From Charina bottae (Eukaryota; Chordata; Lepidosauria; Squamata; Charinaidae), in assembly GCA_023362775.1 (NCBI GenBank), contig JALMGJ010000013.1:27878274-27942273 (forward strand): a stretch of 64,000 nt of DNA. The letters run 5' to 3'. Below, piece after piece: positions 1-12,043 of the stretch. Made by a program: the position numbers and the translations under genes. Position 1 is the stretch's first letter, and every line of letters starts with the position of its first letter. The notes under the pieces were generated by a model. The model had not been told where the DNA came from. It saw only the letters and a program-made list of their open reading frames with translations, and searched no databases.

Positions 1-60
1 CCCACCCACCCTCCCTCCCTTCTTTCCTTCCCTCCCTCCCTCCCTCCCTCCTTCCTTGAT
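1..60. repeat. Pyrimidine-rich simple repeat (CCCT/CCTT)n
   Basis: The window opens inside an almost uninterrupted pyrimidine tract of CCCTCCCT and CCTTCCTT units, so the repeat may extend to the left. Confidence 0.85.
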
Positions 61-1464
61 CAGCCTTGAGGCAGGAAGAATGCTGGGGGGGGGGGAAGTC
101 AGATGAAAAATCTGGCGTTGGGGGTACTGCTTTGTTTCGGAAGCACAGTGGAGGAACACACTCCCTGTATGTAGTTTTTGAGGAAGAGTTTTTCTTTTCC
201 ATGCATTTTGGCCTTTTCGAGAGGGTTGACTTTGGCTTTCTTTGGTGGAAAGATGTAAAATATTTGCCGCTGCCAAGAAACAATTGAGAGGTGCAAAATG
301 CTGGTCGAACTGTCCCTTCTGCTATCAGCTGGGCACATGAGTGTACACAACCTCCTTTCCTTGGACAAAAACCCAACTGCAAACAACCCCGGGCCATTTG
401 TCTGGGCCGGGAAACGGCGCCTTCAGACCTGTGCGGAAGCTGCAGTGATCCAGCCTTTCTCCAATTCCTCCTCCTCTTTTCCAAACAACTCGGGGGACGG
501 GCAAAGGGTCACTGGGGCCGAGAGGCCGCTCCCCCCAGCCCCAGGGCCCTCCCGGCCAAGATCTCCGGCCCAGGGGTCAAAGCTGACCGGCGACCTTGGC
601 CACGAGGTCCACAAAACAGCCAGCCTCCACGGCTGACCTGGAGGCAGCAGCTTATTCTGCGGAGAAAGAGAGGCCGGGTGGGCCCAGTGTGGCCAGCTCC
701 CCAGACAGCAGGGACTTGATTGCGGCTCGCGGTGGCGTACAAGCCCAGCCAGGATGATTAATTTATGGCCAGGGTCTGATGCCAACCGAGCTACTGGGTT
801 AATTAAGTCGAGTCTGGCTCAAGGAGCCAGGGTTTAGCGTGTGGCACAGACCTAGCCATTGCGAAGGTCCTGCAGACTGGCCAAGCTGCCTCTGACTGTC
901 CGATCCGCCCCCCCCCCCCCGTCCAGAAGGCCAGCTTGTGATGGCAAGGGGGGGGGCCTGCTCCCAGGATAATGGCAACTCTGGGGCCATGCAGGGAGGG
1001 GCAAGAGAATCTGCATCTCCCAGGAGGAAGGCGATTCAAAGCCACCCTCGGCCAGCAGACTCACCGGGCTCCGCCTGATCAACCCCGCAGGGTTGTTGTG
1101 GGGAGGGAAATGAGCAGGGAAGACGCAGGCCATTTGTGCTAATCGCCTTGCTGCTGAGAGGGAAGCCAGTGCACCGAGAGGCTTGATGTAATAAGCGTAA
1201 ACCGAGAAAGTTGCCGACTCTGCATCTTGGGAATGGTGCGCGGAGAATCAACAAGGCTAGAAGTCTTGGTTATGAGAGTAAAGTACTTTTAATGTTCTGG
1301 CTTTCCATTATCCTGTTCGGGGAGCCGGGTGAAACAAGGAACATAAGAATCTAATGAGCACACTCCTCCGCTGGCTGGCTTGCAAACCAAGCTAATGTTG
1401 GAAACAGCGGATGATTCCCGAGATAGGGAGATTGTCTTATTGACACAGTCCCCAAATGCTGTAG
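61..1464. other. Intergenic sequence without a recognised gene
   Basis: GC-rich unique-looking sequence with a C13 run at about 908-920 and a G9 run near 946. A patch at 1087-1110 (GGGTTGTTGTGGGG) resembles a decayed LINE 3' region seen better at 11630 and 44018. The open frames here overlap on both strands and show no protein family. Confidence 0.5.
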
Positions 1465-1472
1465 CTCTAAAG

Positions 1473-1736
1473 CAATGTTTCTCAACCTCGGCAACTTTAA
1501 GATGGGTGGACTTCAACTCCCAGAATTCCCCAGCCAGCCATGTAAATAGTTCAAATGCAGATTCCATCCCCCCCCCACCCATCGAATGCAAATTCCATTT
1601 CCCCCCCACCAAAGTGTACCCTGTATATAACAGTGTTTCTCATCCTCGGCAACTTTAAGATGGGTGGATTTCAACTCCCAGAATTCCCCAGCCAGCCATG
1701 TAAATAGTTCAAATTCTCAAAGGTTGAGAAACACTG
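1473..1736. mobile_element. hAT fold-back MITE, composite copy with two direct units
   Basis: Both ends match the family termini: CAATGTTTCTCAACC at left and GGTTGAGAAACACTG at right. Flanking 8-bp sequences are CTCTAAAG (1465-1472) and CTCTGGAG (1737-1744), a target duplication with two changes. Two copies of the left unit (1473-1556 and about 1631-1714) lie in direct order, separated by a C-rich linker, and both continue into CATGTAAATAGTTCAAAT. Confidence 0.75.
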
Positions 1737-2198
1737 CTCTGGAGGGCTGTTTCCATAGCTGGGCTTGGCTTGAGGTCAGTATTCATAGAAAGTCCAAGAA
1801 TCACCTGTCTGCCAAAACTTTACAGGAGAGGAGCAAACGGTGGTGGCTGAATTGGCCCTGTTCTTAATGCATGAACTTTGTTATAACTTACACTGTGTAT
1901 AATGATGCACACTGCACGTGGGTTGTGGCAGAGACCCACAATAAAAATGGTGGGTTGGCCTAAAGTTGCAATCCCACCCAAAGGGAGCCTTTGGGAAGGC
2001 AGAGAAGATCAAAGGAGGCCGGACGTGCCGCAAAAGGGTTGCATTGGGCATGATTTAATGGAGAAAACACTTTCCGTTCTAGGGTGCGGGTGCACGAAGT
2101 AGGAAATCTTTCAAGGAAAGTGCCTTGGAGTACATGCAAAGTGCACAAACGTATCCACAGGACAGCCATTGCCCATTCTCAACAGGTTGGGAGGTAGT

Positions 2199-2600
2199 GA
2201 GTTCTAGACCCGCCTTAGGCGCAAAGCCAGCTGGGTGACCTGGGGCCAGTCCCTCTCTGTCAGTTCTAGGAAGGCGGCAATGGCAAACCAGGAGACTGAG
2301 AGTTCTAGTCCCGCCTTAGGCATGAAAGCTGGCTGGGTGACCTTGGGCCAGTCATTCTCTCTCGGCCCTAGGAAGGAGCCAATGGCAAACCAGGAGACTG
2401 AGAGTTCTAGTCCCGCCTTAGGCATGAAAGCCGGCTGGGTGACCTTGGGCCAGTCCCTGTCTCTCAGCCCTAGGAAGGAGCCAATGGCAAACCAGGAGAC
2501 TGAGAGTTCTAGTCCTGCCTTAGGCATGAAAGCCGGCTGGGTGACCTTGGGCCAGTCACTTTCTCTCAGCCCTGGGAAGGAGGCAATGGCAAACCCCTTC
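2199..2600. repeat. Minisatellite, about four copies of a 102-bp unit
   Basis: GTTCTAG recurs at 2201, 2302, 2404 and 2506. Each unit contains a block around CTGGGTGACCTTGGGCCAG, a motif common in squamate LINE 3' regions. The unit length is a multiple of three, so long periodic open frames appear on both strands; they are not coding. Confidence 0.9.
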
Positions 2601-2690
2601 TGAAAAACCTTGCCAAGAAAACCTCAGGGACTTGTCCAGGCAGCCTCCGAGAATCGGACACAATTGAACGGATTAAAAAACAAAATTAAC
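2601..2690 (+). mobile_element. Retroelement 3' end with A-rich tail
   Basis: The minisatellite runs directly into CTTGCCAAGAAAACCTC, then ATCGGACACAATTGAACGG and an A-rich tail. The GGACAC...TTGAAC block resembles the Bov-B type 3' end shared by squamate SINEs and LINEs. The minisatellite is probably an expansion inside this element. Confidence 0.55.
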
Positions 2691-3618
2691 AGTGGATAAC
2701 TTTTCTTAACTTCATGTGGGAAGATGAAGGTTGGAGGAAAGCATCAGGCAAGATCAGAAAGATTAGAAAGAGGCAGTAGCTTTAATTTGTGTGCACCCAG
2801 AGTTGCCCCCCACCCCATCTTCAAGAGGAGCACCAAGATCTTGTCCTGCCACGCTGCTAGCCCTTGGGCACCAGTCGTGCCAGCTCTGTGATAACAGGCT
2901 CCTGGTCATGGGCATCCGTGGCGGGGAGGTGGGCCAAAATCTGCCAGATGGCGGTGCAGCATTGCAATCCAAGCCCTGCCCCATATTGTTTAACCTCTAC
3001 ACAAAGCTGCTGGGATGGGGGGTGGGGGTGGAAGTGCCATCAGCATAGCCAGTTCTCTCTCTCTGCTTGGGAAGACCTGACTAAGGCCCCCTCCCAACCA
3101 GGCAGACCAACTGCCATCTTGAGCTCTGGATGGGGATTCAGGACATCCACCCTCGGGGGTTCTCCTCGGGATGCAGGGGGAGGCCGTGGCCAGGGGCACC
3201 GCCGCACCTGTGCTCGCCATTCTTGGAGCGTCACGTGCTACCCACAGCCATTCACGACTTTGTGGCCTTGCACTTGTCTACTGCAATTTGCTCTGTGCGG
3301 GGCCAGCCTTGGCGATGCTGCAGCTGCTGTGAAACAGAGCTGCCCACTTGCTAAGGGCCAGGAGCGGGCATGGGCAGGCGGCCCTTTTTAATGGAGCTGC
3401 ATTCTCCTGTCCTTACCTGCCGAGCCCCCCCCTCCCCCCTTGCCTTGGAGATGAACCTGCACAACACAGGCCTCGCCGTTGGGGAGGGGTGGAGACCGAA
3501 ACCAAGTCTTCGCCCTCTGGAATACTCCCCCCCCCCCCAATTTACAGTGGTTCCCTCCCTGTTGATGTTTGGGAGGGCAGTTAAAAGGCTGTTCTTCCTC
3601 AGATCCTTTGGGGAATGA
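2691..3618. other. Intergenic sequence without a recognised gene
   Basis: GC-rich with several overlapping open frames on both strands and a C12 run at about 3527-3538. No family resemblance or recognisable repeat was seen. Confidence 0.45.
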
Positions 3619-3622
3619 ATGT

Positions 3623-3624
3623 TA

Positions 3625-3655
<31 letters not shown>

Positions 3656-3720
3656 TATTTATAATTCGATTTGTATCACCGCCCCATCTCCCCCAAAGGG
3701 GACTCTGGGTGGTTTCTGAG
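3623..3720 (-). mobile_element. LINE 3' end (CR1/L2-like), minus strand
   Basis: Read on the minus strand the segment gives CCACCCAGAGTCCCCTTTGG, a GGGGCGGTGATACAAAT block and then an AAATA-rich tail. This is the typical 3' terminus of squamate CR1/L2-like LINEs or of SINEs that borrow it. The exact clade cannot be told by eye. Confidence 0.6.
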
Positions 3721-6060
3721 CTATAAGTCTGATATCCGTCTATATTTATGATATAAGTCTATATTTCTGAGCTGTAGCTCTGATATCCGGCCTGGTTTTA
3801 TGTTCTTGTGTTAATTGTTACAGTACTTTTTTCTCGGCTATTGATTAGCGATCTGTTGATTTGATGATTATTGGTTGTCATTTTGTTCTGTCTGATTTAC
3901 AGTATTAGTTGGAAAGTGCTTGGCGTCTTTGATCAAAGTGCGTGCAAATGTTGCAAATTAGGAGAAGCAAATAAACGGGCTGGGCGCAACAGAGCTGCCC
4001 TCCATAGGTCCTTCCCCCCCATCCTGTAACCTCCTTTTCCAGCTTGACTTTGACCGGATTCGATTGGGTGGGGGAAGCCTGGGCCGGTGACCCCTTGCAG
4101 GGCTCCTCTGCTTCGGCATCAGAACTCGCTGAGATTCTTTGGGGAGGCTGCGCATGGAGCTGCACGCTCCACTATAGAAAATCTATAGCTTACCTTCAGT
4201 CGTTCCCAGAAGAGCCGATTGCAAGACGTTTCTATGAATTCCCTCCTTGCAGAGCCCGTCTCAACGGATGGGCAGCCGTTCTCTTTCAGAGATGGCCTTG
4301 TTTTCCTAAATTAGCCGGGCGGAGCAGCTGATCTGTCCTTAGAGGCCTTGTTTCATTGCAGGTCTTGGAAAGAACTCAGGTCCACCAAACTAGGAAGCGG
4401 GGGGTGGGGGTGGGCGGGTGCTCCGGCGAGCACCTTGCCAGACAGGCAGAGCCTCCCCGTCAAGAACAGTGGTGGATGGGCAGAAATGGGGCAGGGCGGC
4501 TGGCCGGCTGGAGCAGACCCACCCCGACTGTGCCCAGTTGATAGAGCGTTCGGCCTGCAGAATCTTGCTCTTGGCCTGGACGAAGAAGGAACGAACGCAG
4601 GGCGGAAGGCAGCCGTAATACGTCCCAGGCCCAGGCCAGGAGGGTCTTCAGGCACCTTGACTTGGGCAGCCTTTGCAGCGACCGAGAGGGAGGGGGCTTT
4701 GGGGCAGTGGGTCTGCCAGCCGCCCTGCCCCATGTCTGCCAAGGCCAGGGGAGGGGAGCCAGGAAACGTGGCTCATGTTGGGGGGGACTCTAGCAGCAGC
4801 ATTAAGTAACGGGGGCAGTTGGAGAAGAGAGGGGATCAAAGGGCAGGTGGCTGCCCGGGCATCAGTCCAATTAGGAGAGCTGCATAGGAAGGGATATATC
4901 CTCCTCTTCTGCTTTCTGCTGAAACCGTGCTCTAGGGCTCCAATTGCAACCCCTTTCCCAGTTTAATTCTGTAAGGTATTGTTGCTCCATCAAGGAGTTT
5001 TGTAGAACTCAGCTGGGAAGAGGAGGGGGGCACTGACATTTTGGGACAAATCCAGCCGTAAACTGGCCTTGCCTCAATTGCCTTGGTTCCCATTTTGTGC
5101 TGCTCCCGTTAAACCTTCTCACCTCGGGGTCCCTGCCTCCATGGCAATCCATCCTGTCACGCTGGAGCTTAAGCCTCGGAGACATTATGTCCCGTTATTG
5201 GATTATGATCAGGGCCTAATGCAAAGCTTGCTGGCGGAGGCCTTAATAAAGAAGTGCTGAGAAACTATCCACAAAAGCTGAACAGCTAAATAGCCTGGAT
5301 CTAATATCTCGCGAGGTGATCTTTTCTTGTGTGCAAGCCTTAAAGCTGAGCTCCCAGACAATTTGCCGAAGCCGAAGCCGGCAATGATGCTGGTGGGGAG
5401 CCCAAATCAAAGGGAAAATTAAGAGACCTTTCTGGGCTCAGGAGGGAAAATGGCCTGTATTGTAACGGAGCTGCTCTCGCCCAAATCCAAAGCTTTTCTG
5501 CCTCCTGAAAAGTAGAATCCAGGACATTCTGGGGAAAGAAAGGGAAAGAAGAGAACGTGTTTTTGACTCATGGGGGTAGCTTGGAAGCTGGGAGATGAAA
5601 AGTTGGTCACGGGCAGGAAGTGCCCGGTGAAACAGGTGGAAATGCCAGGCTGATACTCCGGGGTTAGGGCAGGGTTTTGGCAGTGAAGGGGTGAAGCGAA
5701 AGCCTGGAGGAGGCCCCAGTTCTTGAGAACTTGGATGGCTTGGCGCCTGGGAGGGGATGCTCGAGAAAGGCATTAATCGTTGTGGAATTAAAATTCAGTC
5801 TGGGGACAATCCAGATTCTGCTCCAAGGAACCCTTTTTTGTCTATTTTGTGCACACATGCTTATCTCTCACACATCCCGTCTGTCATAATTTCTTTGGAC
5901 TCGGAAGAGAGTGTCCGGGGGTGGGGTCAAAAAGATGGCAGACGCATCTCGGTTTTCATGTGGCGCTGTGGTGTTGCCTTCTTGATTTTCCTGGACCACA
6001 TCTTGCAGAGACCCTGGAAGGGTTGTTCAAGATATGGAAGGACCAGGACAGCAGGCCTTC
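3721..6060. other. Intergenic sequence without a recognised gene
   Basis: Mixed composition. A short AT-rich portion to about 3900 may belong to the LINE remnant at 3623. The rest shows no gene, repeat array or structure I could name. Confidence 0.4.
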
Positions 6061-6066
6061 TTCAAC

Positions 6067-6112
6067 CTTCCCTTCCCTTCCCTTCCCTTCCCTTCCCTTC
6101 CCTTCCCTTCCC
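6067..6112. repeat. (CTTCC)n pentanucleotide microsatellite
   Basis: About nine uninterrupted CTTCC units, producing a repeated S-L-P-F-P open frame on the + strand that is not a gene. Confidence 0.95.
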
Positions 6113-6368
6113 AAGGAGGGGCCTCCCAAAGGCATTACCCACATATATGCAAGGATAGACTTTGTAGCAAAGAAAAACTAGGCGCATTTTTCAAGCAGAA
6201 TTTTCTCGTGCCACCTGCTGATGCTGAATCTAGGGTCCTCCAGTTGGTCAGTCTGTTGTAGCCAGCAGGAAGGTGAGTCCAGAAGACAAGGGGAGGTGCC
6301 AGCCTGCCCATGCCCTGGATTCGCCTTCCCTCCTGGGCCAGTGGGAAGGCAGGCATCCTTCTTTAGAT

Positions 6369-6460
6369 CAGTGTATTCCAAACTGGGCCACTTGGCTGGC
6401 TGGGGAATGCGGGGAGTTGAAGTCCACACATCTCCAAGTGGCCACGGTTGAGAAACCCTG
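6369..6460. mobile_element. hAT fold-back MITE with 8-bp target duplication
   Basis: Starts CAGTGTATTCCAAACTGG and ends GGTTGAGAAACCCTG. It is flanked by CTTTAGAT (6361-6368) and CTTTAGAC (6461-6468), seven of eight identical with a central TA. The left end resembles the GC-rich MITE at 22723, linking the two families. Confidence 0.8.
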
Positions 6461-6468
6461 CTTTAGAC

Positions 6469-9003
6469 ATTTCGGGAGGTGTGTCCAGGGACCGGGAATG
6501 ACCCTGAGTGGGCATCCTTCGATGAGTGAGGGCCGGGCTACGCAACATCCCTTGTTTGGATTTAGGGCACTGCATGTCTGGAAAGAGGCGTGGTGAGTCA
6601 GGGAGGTAGGACGGCTTCCATGGCTGCTTCGTGACTATGGGCCGCATCGATCGACGTTTCGCCAAAGGAGAGCAAGGGAAGGAAAAGGCTCCTTGGTGCC
6701 AGCTAGTTGGGAGGGAGGGGAAGATTCTCCTTCCCTTACTCTTGCACAGCCAGGCAGCCCAATCGGAGGGAGGGCAAGGTCTTCTGCCCTTCCAGTTACG
6801 TCACATGGTTTTGTAGAGTTGTGATCTGGCCAGCTCTGAGTACCTACCCAGAATAATTAGAGAATGAAACCCACGAAAGGACAAAAGGTTTGCACCCTCG
6901 CTTGGAGAGCAGAGCCCCAGTGGGAAGCAGAGGCAACGGGCGGGTGCTTTGTGCTTGTTCCAAGGGCCACAGCAAGGGCCCTCCCCCTGCAGCTGGAGAC
7001 GAGCCAGTCAAGTTGGGGAGGTCGAAGGGACCGGGGCCATTTTTGGCCTCCGGCAGCGGGATGCTGTGGATAAATCTCCACTCGAGCGTGACGGCGGCGG
7101 GCTCTGTGTTTCACTGATAAGCCCAGCGCAGAAGGACGTGTCCTCTATCAGCTTCTCAGGGCTGGCATGGAAGTGGCCGTCCCTGGCCAGAAATGCGGGC
7201 AGCGAGATAGCCTCCTTTCGCCCGGGTGTAGCTGAAGGGCAGGAGACGGAGCTGTGGAGCAGAGCATAAATCCGAGCAGCAGGTGGCTGAGATAAGGCCG
7301 TGAAAGGAGAGAGCAGCCCTGCCAGAGGTTGCAGTCGGGCGTGGATGGAAACAAGCCACGGAAGATGCTTGACGGGAAGACTTCCTGAAAAAGAAATGAT
7401 AAAATGCAGACGGAAGGGGCGAGGGAGGTAGCAAGAGAGACAGCCCTGCAGATCTGGGGGCAGGTGTGCACAGCATTCAGGAGCGACCGGCTGCGTCTTT
7501 GTCAGGATGGACGACGGGCAGGGCCACGCTCTCCCAGCGGTCGGGTTTGGGCGAGCCAAAAAGGACAGGGCAGGGCTTGGAGCTAGACAGAACTCTTCCT
7601 CTGCTGCAGGCGTTTAGACCGTTGGCTTTAAGCCTCCGAGATCCACCTGGGGAAGCTGGATGGGGGAGTCGATCAGAATTGCCCCTGGACGAGAGGAGGA
7701 GCTGAGCCCAGGTGGCCTTTTGGGGACAGACGCTTGCATGGCGCTTGCACTTGGATGCTGCTGTGGCTGCCCGAAGGGAATCAGATGAAGCCCAGCCCAT
7801 TCTCGGAAGGAAGGCGGTGCCGTGCAATGGCCGCGCGGCCTCTCTCGCTCAGGGCGGCCAGGGAAGGGAGTCGGGGCACCCGCTTGGAGGAGACTGCCTT
7901 TGGTGGCGCCGCTGGGTTCGGGCCCCTCTCTCCGGTGGCAGGGACTGCTTAGGAGCAGTTCCAGAGCCCAGTCTCCGGCTTGCCCCCTTCAAAGAGCCTC
8001 TGCTTGCAAGTCCAGCACACCGCCCTGCTGGCGCCAGGCCCAGGAGAGCCCGTGGGTGGCGGGTGGCTGCTCCCTGCCGTGCTGGGAACCGCCTCCCTGT
8101 CCAAGGAGGGGCCCCGAGCTGGGCTCCAGCCCTCCGGGTCTCCCAAATGCCTCTGGATGCCAAACACCGGCAGAAATTCAACAGTGGCTGTGCCCTTGGC
8201 ATTACTGGACACGGGCATCCGTCCCTGGGCCTTTGATAGCGTTCAGTAATCTGTTGACGTCTGGCGGTCGATCTTGTACGGCGCGTGACCGTCAGCTGGG
8301 TATTCGGAGGCCTGGGAGACGCTGCTGCTGGCTTTGAAGTTCCGCACCTGCGCTTTGATTCAAGGGGGCTTCGGCGGCTTGAAACGTTCCAGCTTGCGGG
8401 CGGCTGCTTTTCTGCTGGTCTGTGCCAGGGTCTCTGCTTGGGGTGGGCCTTTCCCCTCCCCCCCCCACTTCCCCAGCCTCTCTCTCTGCAGTTGCTCTGC
8501 CCAGACGGCTTGCTATGTGCTGGATGGGTGCGCCAGACACCCGCATTATCACGGCGTGTTCCTTGGCTCCACGCCTGCAGCAGCAGCAGCCGCCGCTGCC
8601 GCCGTCTTCCCAGCCGTGAGCAGAGCTGCGGACGGATGGTGCGCTCTTCCGTGAGAGAGCTGCCGTCAAGGCAGGCAGGCAGGCAAAAGGGGCTCGCAGG
8701 CTGCTCCTTGCTGGGGGGCAGGGAGGAAACCTGGGCCTCCTTCTGCACTGGGGGTAGTGGGGCTGAACTGGGGCCAGAGGGGAATCGGGGGGACAGCTGG
8801 CTGGTCCTCCCCTACCATAGCAATACTAGCTGCAGTAACGTGTGAGTGATTCAGGAAGCAGGCGGCCTCTGCAAAGTGGCTCTTAGCTGTGGGATTACAA
8901 TAGCCAGCCTTGCAGGAATGGGGGAAATGCGTGGTAAGAGGCGGAAAATCTACGGTCCTCCTGAAATGCTCGGATTCCGATAGCAGAGAAAAGGCTGTTT
9001 TGT
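6469..9003. other. Intergenic, GC-rich, no recognised gene
   Basis: Contains the longest spurious open frames upstream of LRFN1 (7849-8748 minus, 299 codons; 7712-8236 plus). They overlap heavily on both strands and show no domain. A GCA/GCC trinucleotide patch lies at 8576-8605. The CpG-containing stretch 7800-8650 could hold a promoter or first exon, but nothing proves it. Confidence 0.4.
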
Positions 9004-9062
9004 CAGGGATGATGGGAGTTGCAGCTGAGCAATACTCAGAGGGCCACAGGTTCCCCATCCTG
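9004..9062 (-). mobile_element. Short hAT-type MITE remnant (CAGGATGGGGAACC ends)
   Basis: The segment runs from CAGGGATGATGGGAG to GGTTCCCCATCCTG, an inverted-end arrangement common in sauropsid genomes (CAGGGATGGGGAACCTGTGG family). The target duplication is not convincing. Decayed relatives may lie near 13340-13390, 28270-28320 and 41415-41460. Confidence 0.55.
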
Positions 9063-11617
9063 TCCTAGCCTGCCTTCTCAGTGCTTTTGGGCTGCACGTT
9101 TCTTCAGTTTTAGTCAATAGTCATTTATTTGATCGCCTACAGCGACTCGAGTCCACTTCCAAGAGACCAGACCTCAGAGTTTTGAAAAACAGATTTCCGC
9201 CGCCGCCGCCGCCACCCTTTTGGAACAACCGATGTGCCACAAGCATATGGAGGCCAGTTGGCAAAGAAACATTTGTTTGGATTTACAACATGGGTTGGTC
9301 CCACTTGCAGAAGTCCCCTCTCTGCTGCTGCATTCCGATTTGCTCTTTATAGCTTCCTTGACTTTATGCCTTCCTTATTATTTTTACTCCTTGTGTATGT
9401 GCTTGTAATCTGTTTTGTTGACATTACTTCTTAAAGGCAGGATGTGTACTGATAGAATACAGTTTGCAATCTGCGCTGGTAAAGCAAATATAGATGAAAT
9501 TAACAGTACAGCAGATGCAGGGCAAAGGATCTCAGAGCAGCGTGTGGCCCCTCGGGAGAAGAGCCGTTTTCTTTAAACACACCTAACCCGGAGATCAGTC
9601 ACAAAGGTGGCTGAATGATAAAGTTTGAAAAGATTAATCCAAGCAGAGAGAGGGAGACAGCAGAACAGGTAGATGCACTTCTAACTCTGCAAAATTTGGA
9701 CAGATACCTGTGCCGTTACTGGCTTTTTCTTTTCTTTTCTTTTTTCTTTTGCAATTACAAATTACATCGCTGGGATCTAAATCCTGCAGGCTATTACTAA
9801 GACCAGCTTAACGATGGGTAAATACTTAAAATATAGCCAAGGAAAGAGGGGACAGTTTCGGACCTTCCTTCCGAGTCAGATAACTGGAAAGCATTGTCGA
9901 AATTAGATTTTTCAGACTTACGAAGAAAAAAAACTGAAACCAATTTGGCTGCTGCAAGGGAGAGTCCTGCTTCCCTCTTTTTCTGACATTCTTCGGGGAT
10001 GTCATTTGGCCTGGAGACAACAGTGCCTTTAGCTTCTCTATCAAGCAAAGGGGTGGACATGAGGACCCAGGTGGGAAGGAGGTCAACATCGCTCTCCCTT
10101 CCAGATAGTGGGCCAGTCAGATAATAAGCAGTTGACAATTTATGGGGACTGTAGCACAAAGAATGTTTAAAGAGGCCGTACAAAGCAATCCAAGAAGCTG
10201 TAATTATCAAGGATAATGTAGTACATTATTCAGTTCAATGAGAGAAAGGCACGGAGTTCAGAGATTGGCAGAGGACATAGGAGAAGTTTTCAAGAAGTGA
10301 TTGATTCACTTCATCCATTGTTCAGCTCAGAGGCTCTTGCTGCGGAAAGCCAGAATTTTGCAAGTTTTCTGCCAAAGCAAACGGAGCGAAATGCAGCATT
10401 CACACAGAGAGACGTACACATGTGCTAAGGGGAAGCACCTTTTGCACAGGAACCATTTCATTTGGCAATGGAGAAATGAATACAGAAATGTTTCCAGCTG
10501 GCAGACCAAAAGTGGAGGGGGGGTACCTTTTTTCCGCGGCTTCTGCACAGCCGTTCTGATCCCCAGCCGGGCTGCTTCAGGGACCCAAAGGCTGGGAAGG
10601 CAATCGACTGGAAGTAGGTTGGATCAGCCCCTGCAAGGCCCAACAGCCCCCCTGGGGCTGCAGTCCAGGTGCAACTCAGCAGGCGCCCCAGAGAGGACGC
10701 TGCCTCCGTGAGGTCACCCTGGCTGGGCTCTGCAAGGGGGCAGAAAGACGTCTCTCTCCGGGTGGGGAACGCAAAAGTTTCTGCTAGTGTTGCTCGTCCA
10801 GGTCGTCTTCCCTAGAAAAATGAGGGGTAAGAAAGACGGGCAGGGCTCAGGAAAGAGCAAAGAGGTTGGGCCCAGGGGCTGGGCTGGGCTGGCTTACAGC
10901 TCCCCAAGGGCCAAGGGCCCAGAGAGGGGGCCAGGCTCTCTGGCTAGCGGGGCTCCTGGAAAGGAGAGGTGAAAGCGTGTGCCTGCTGCTCGGATTAAGA
11001 GGGGGGATGGGCCAGGGAGCCCTCATCGTTCTGCCACCTTGGCCGTGGGCGCTGTCCTGGCCTCATCCGCCCCTGTCCTGTCAAGACCCAAGAAGACACG
11101 ATGCCGGTGGGCAAAGTTGACGGGCACCTGCACAGTCTTAGTGTGGCCTTTTCATATGATTGGTTGCCGCTGGAACTGCCGGACACGGGGGTCATGGAAG
11201 GGGCTAGTGATGGTACCCCACTTTTCTTCAAACGGGGGTTCTTGCCCCGCTGGACATGCCTGCCAGATTCTCCTAGCATGTTTCATGAGGGAGTGGCTCC
11301 TGCCCTTGGTGGTGTTGATCTCTTAGTTTCACTGTAGTTTTGAATTTGCACAAACATTGAGCCAAATTGGGGTATCGTTTGGAGAGGAGGCAAGTGACCC
11401 AACAGAGGCGCCTGGTGCCTTCCTTCTCTTTTCCGCTCTTGTCCCCGAACCCTGGCCATTGCATCTTCCTAGGAGTGTCCTCAGTGTCTGGCTCCTAGGG
11501 GCCCCGAGTCAGCCAGCAGGCCCACCTCCCCCAACTGGCACGAATCAATGCTCCCACCTTCATTTTGCTTCAATATTTGTTTGGGCCAAAAGAGGAGAGT
11601 GGCCGTGGTGCAGCCCA
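9063..11617. other. Intergenic, low repeat content, no recognised gene
   Basis: Includes (CCG)n at 9199-9214 and a T-rich stretch at 9720-9750. The portion 9600-10330 is AT-richer and free of obvious repeats, so it could include conserved regulatory DNA, but this cannot be judged without alignment. Confidence 0.4.
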
Positions 11618-11696
11618 GCCCACCTCACAGGGTTGTTGTTGGGAAAAGAGGAGGAGGAAGGAGTATTAAAGTTTAAAGCAAAGATAAAAACTACAA

Positions 11697-12031
11697 GGGG
11701 GCGTGGTGGCTCAGCGGGTAAGACGCCAGGCTTGTTGATCGGAAGATTGCAAGTTCGGAGGTTCGAATCCCTAGCCCCGCGTGACGGAGTGAGCTCCCGC
11801 ACTCGCCCCAGCTCTTGCCAACCTAGCAATTCAAAAGCATGCAAATGCAAGTAGATGAATAGGCACCACTTCCGGTGGGAAGGTAACAGCGTTCCGCGCG
11901 CGTCATGCCGGCCACATGACCGTGGAAGCGTCTTCGGACAACGCTGGCTCTTCGGCTAACAAACGGAGATGAGCACCGGCCCCTAGAGTCGGACACGACT
12001 GCACAAATGTGCGGGGGGAACCTTTACCTTT
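11697..12031 (+). mobile_element. Complete tRNA-derived SINE (Sauria type) with 12-bp target duplication
   Basis: A tRNA-like head carries an A box (TGGCTCAGCGG, 11707-11717) and a B box (GGTTCGAATCC, 11760-11770), the internal RNA polymerase III promoter. The body is followed by a Bov-B-like 3' part (AGAGTCGGACACGACTG) and the tail AACCTTTACCTTTT. The element is flanked by TAAAAACTACAA at 11685-11696 and 12032-12043, a perfect 12-bp duplication. Such SINEs are mobilised by Bov-B LINE machinery (family knowledge). It is not a functional tRNA gene. Confidence 0.93.
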
Positions 12032-12043
12032 TAAAAACTACAA

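Noticed and set aside
7849..8748. 299-codon minus-strand open frame
   Set aside because: GC-rich DNA with few stops; frames overlap on both strands, the composition is Arg/Pro/Ser-rich and no domain or homologue is recognisable.
11697..11775. tRNA gene
   Set aside because: A and B boxes are present, but the sequence continues as a SINE with Bov-B-like tail and target duplication; the head is only tRNA-like.
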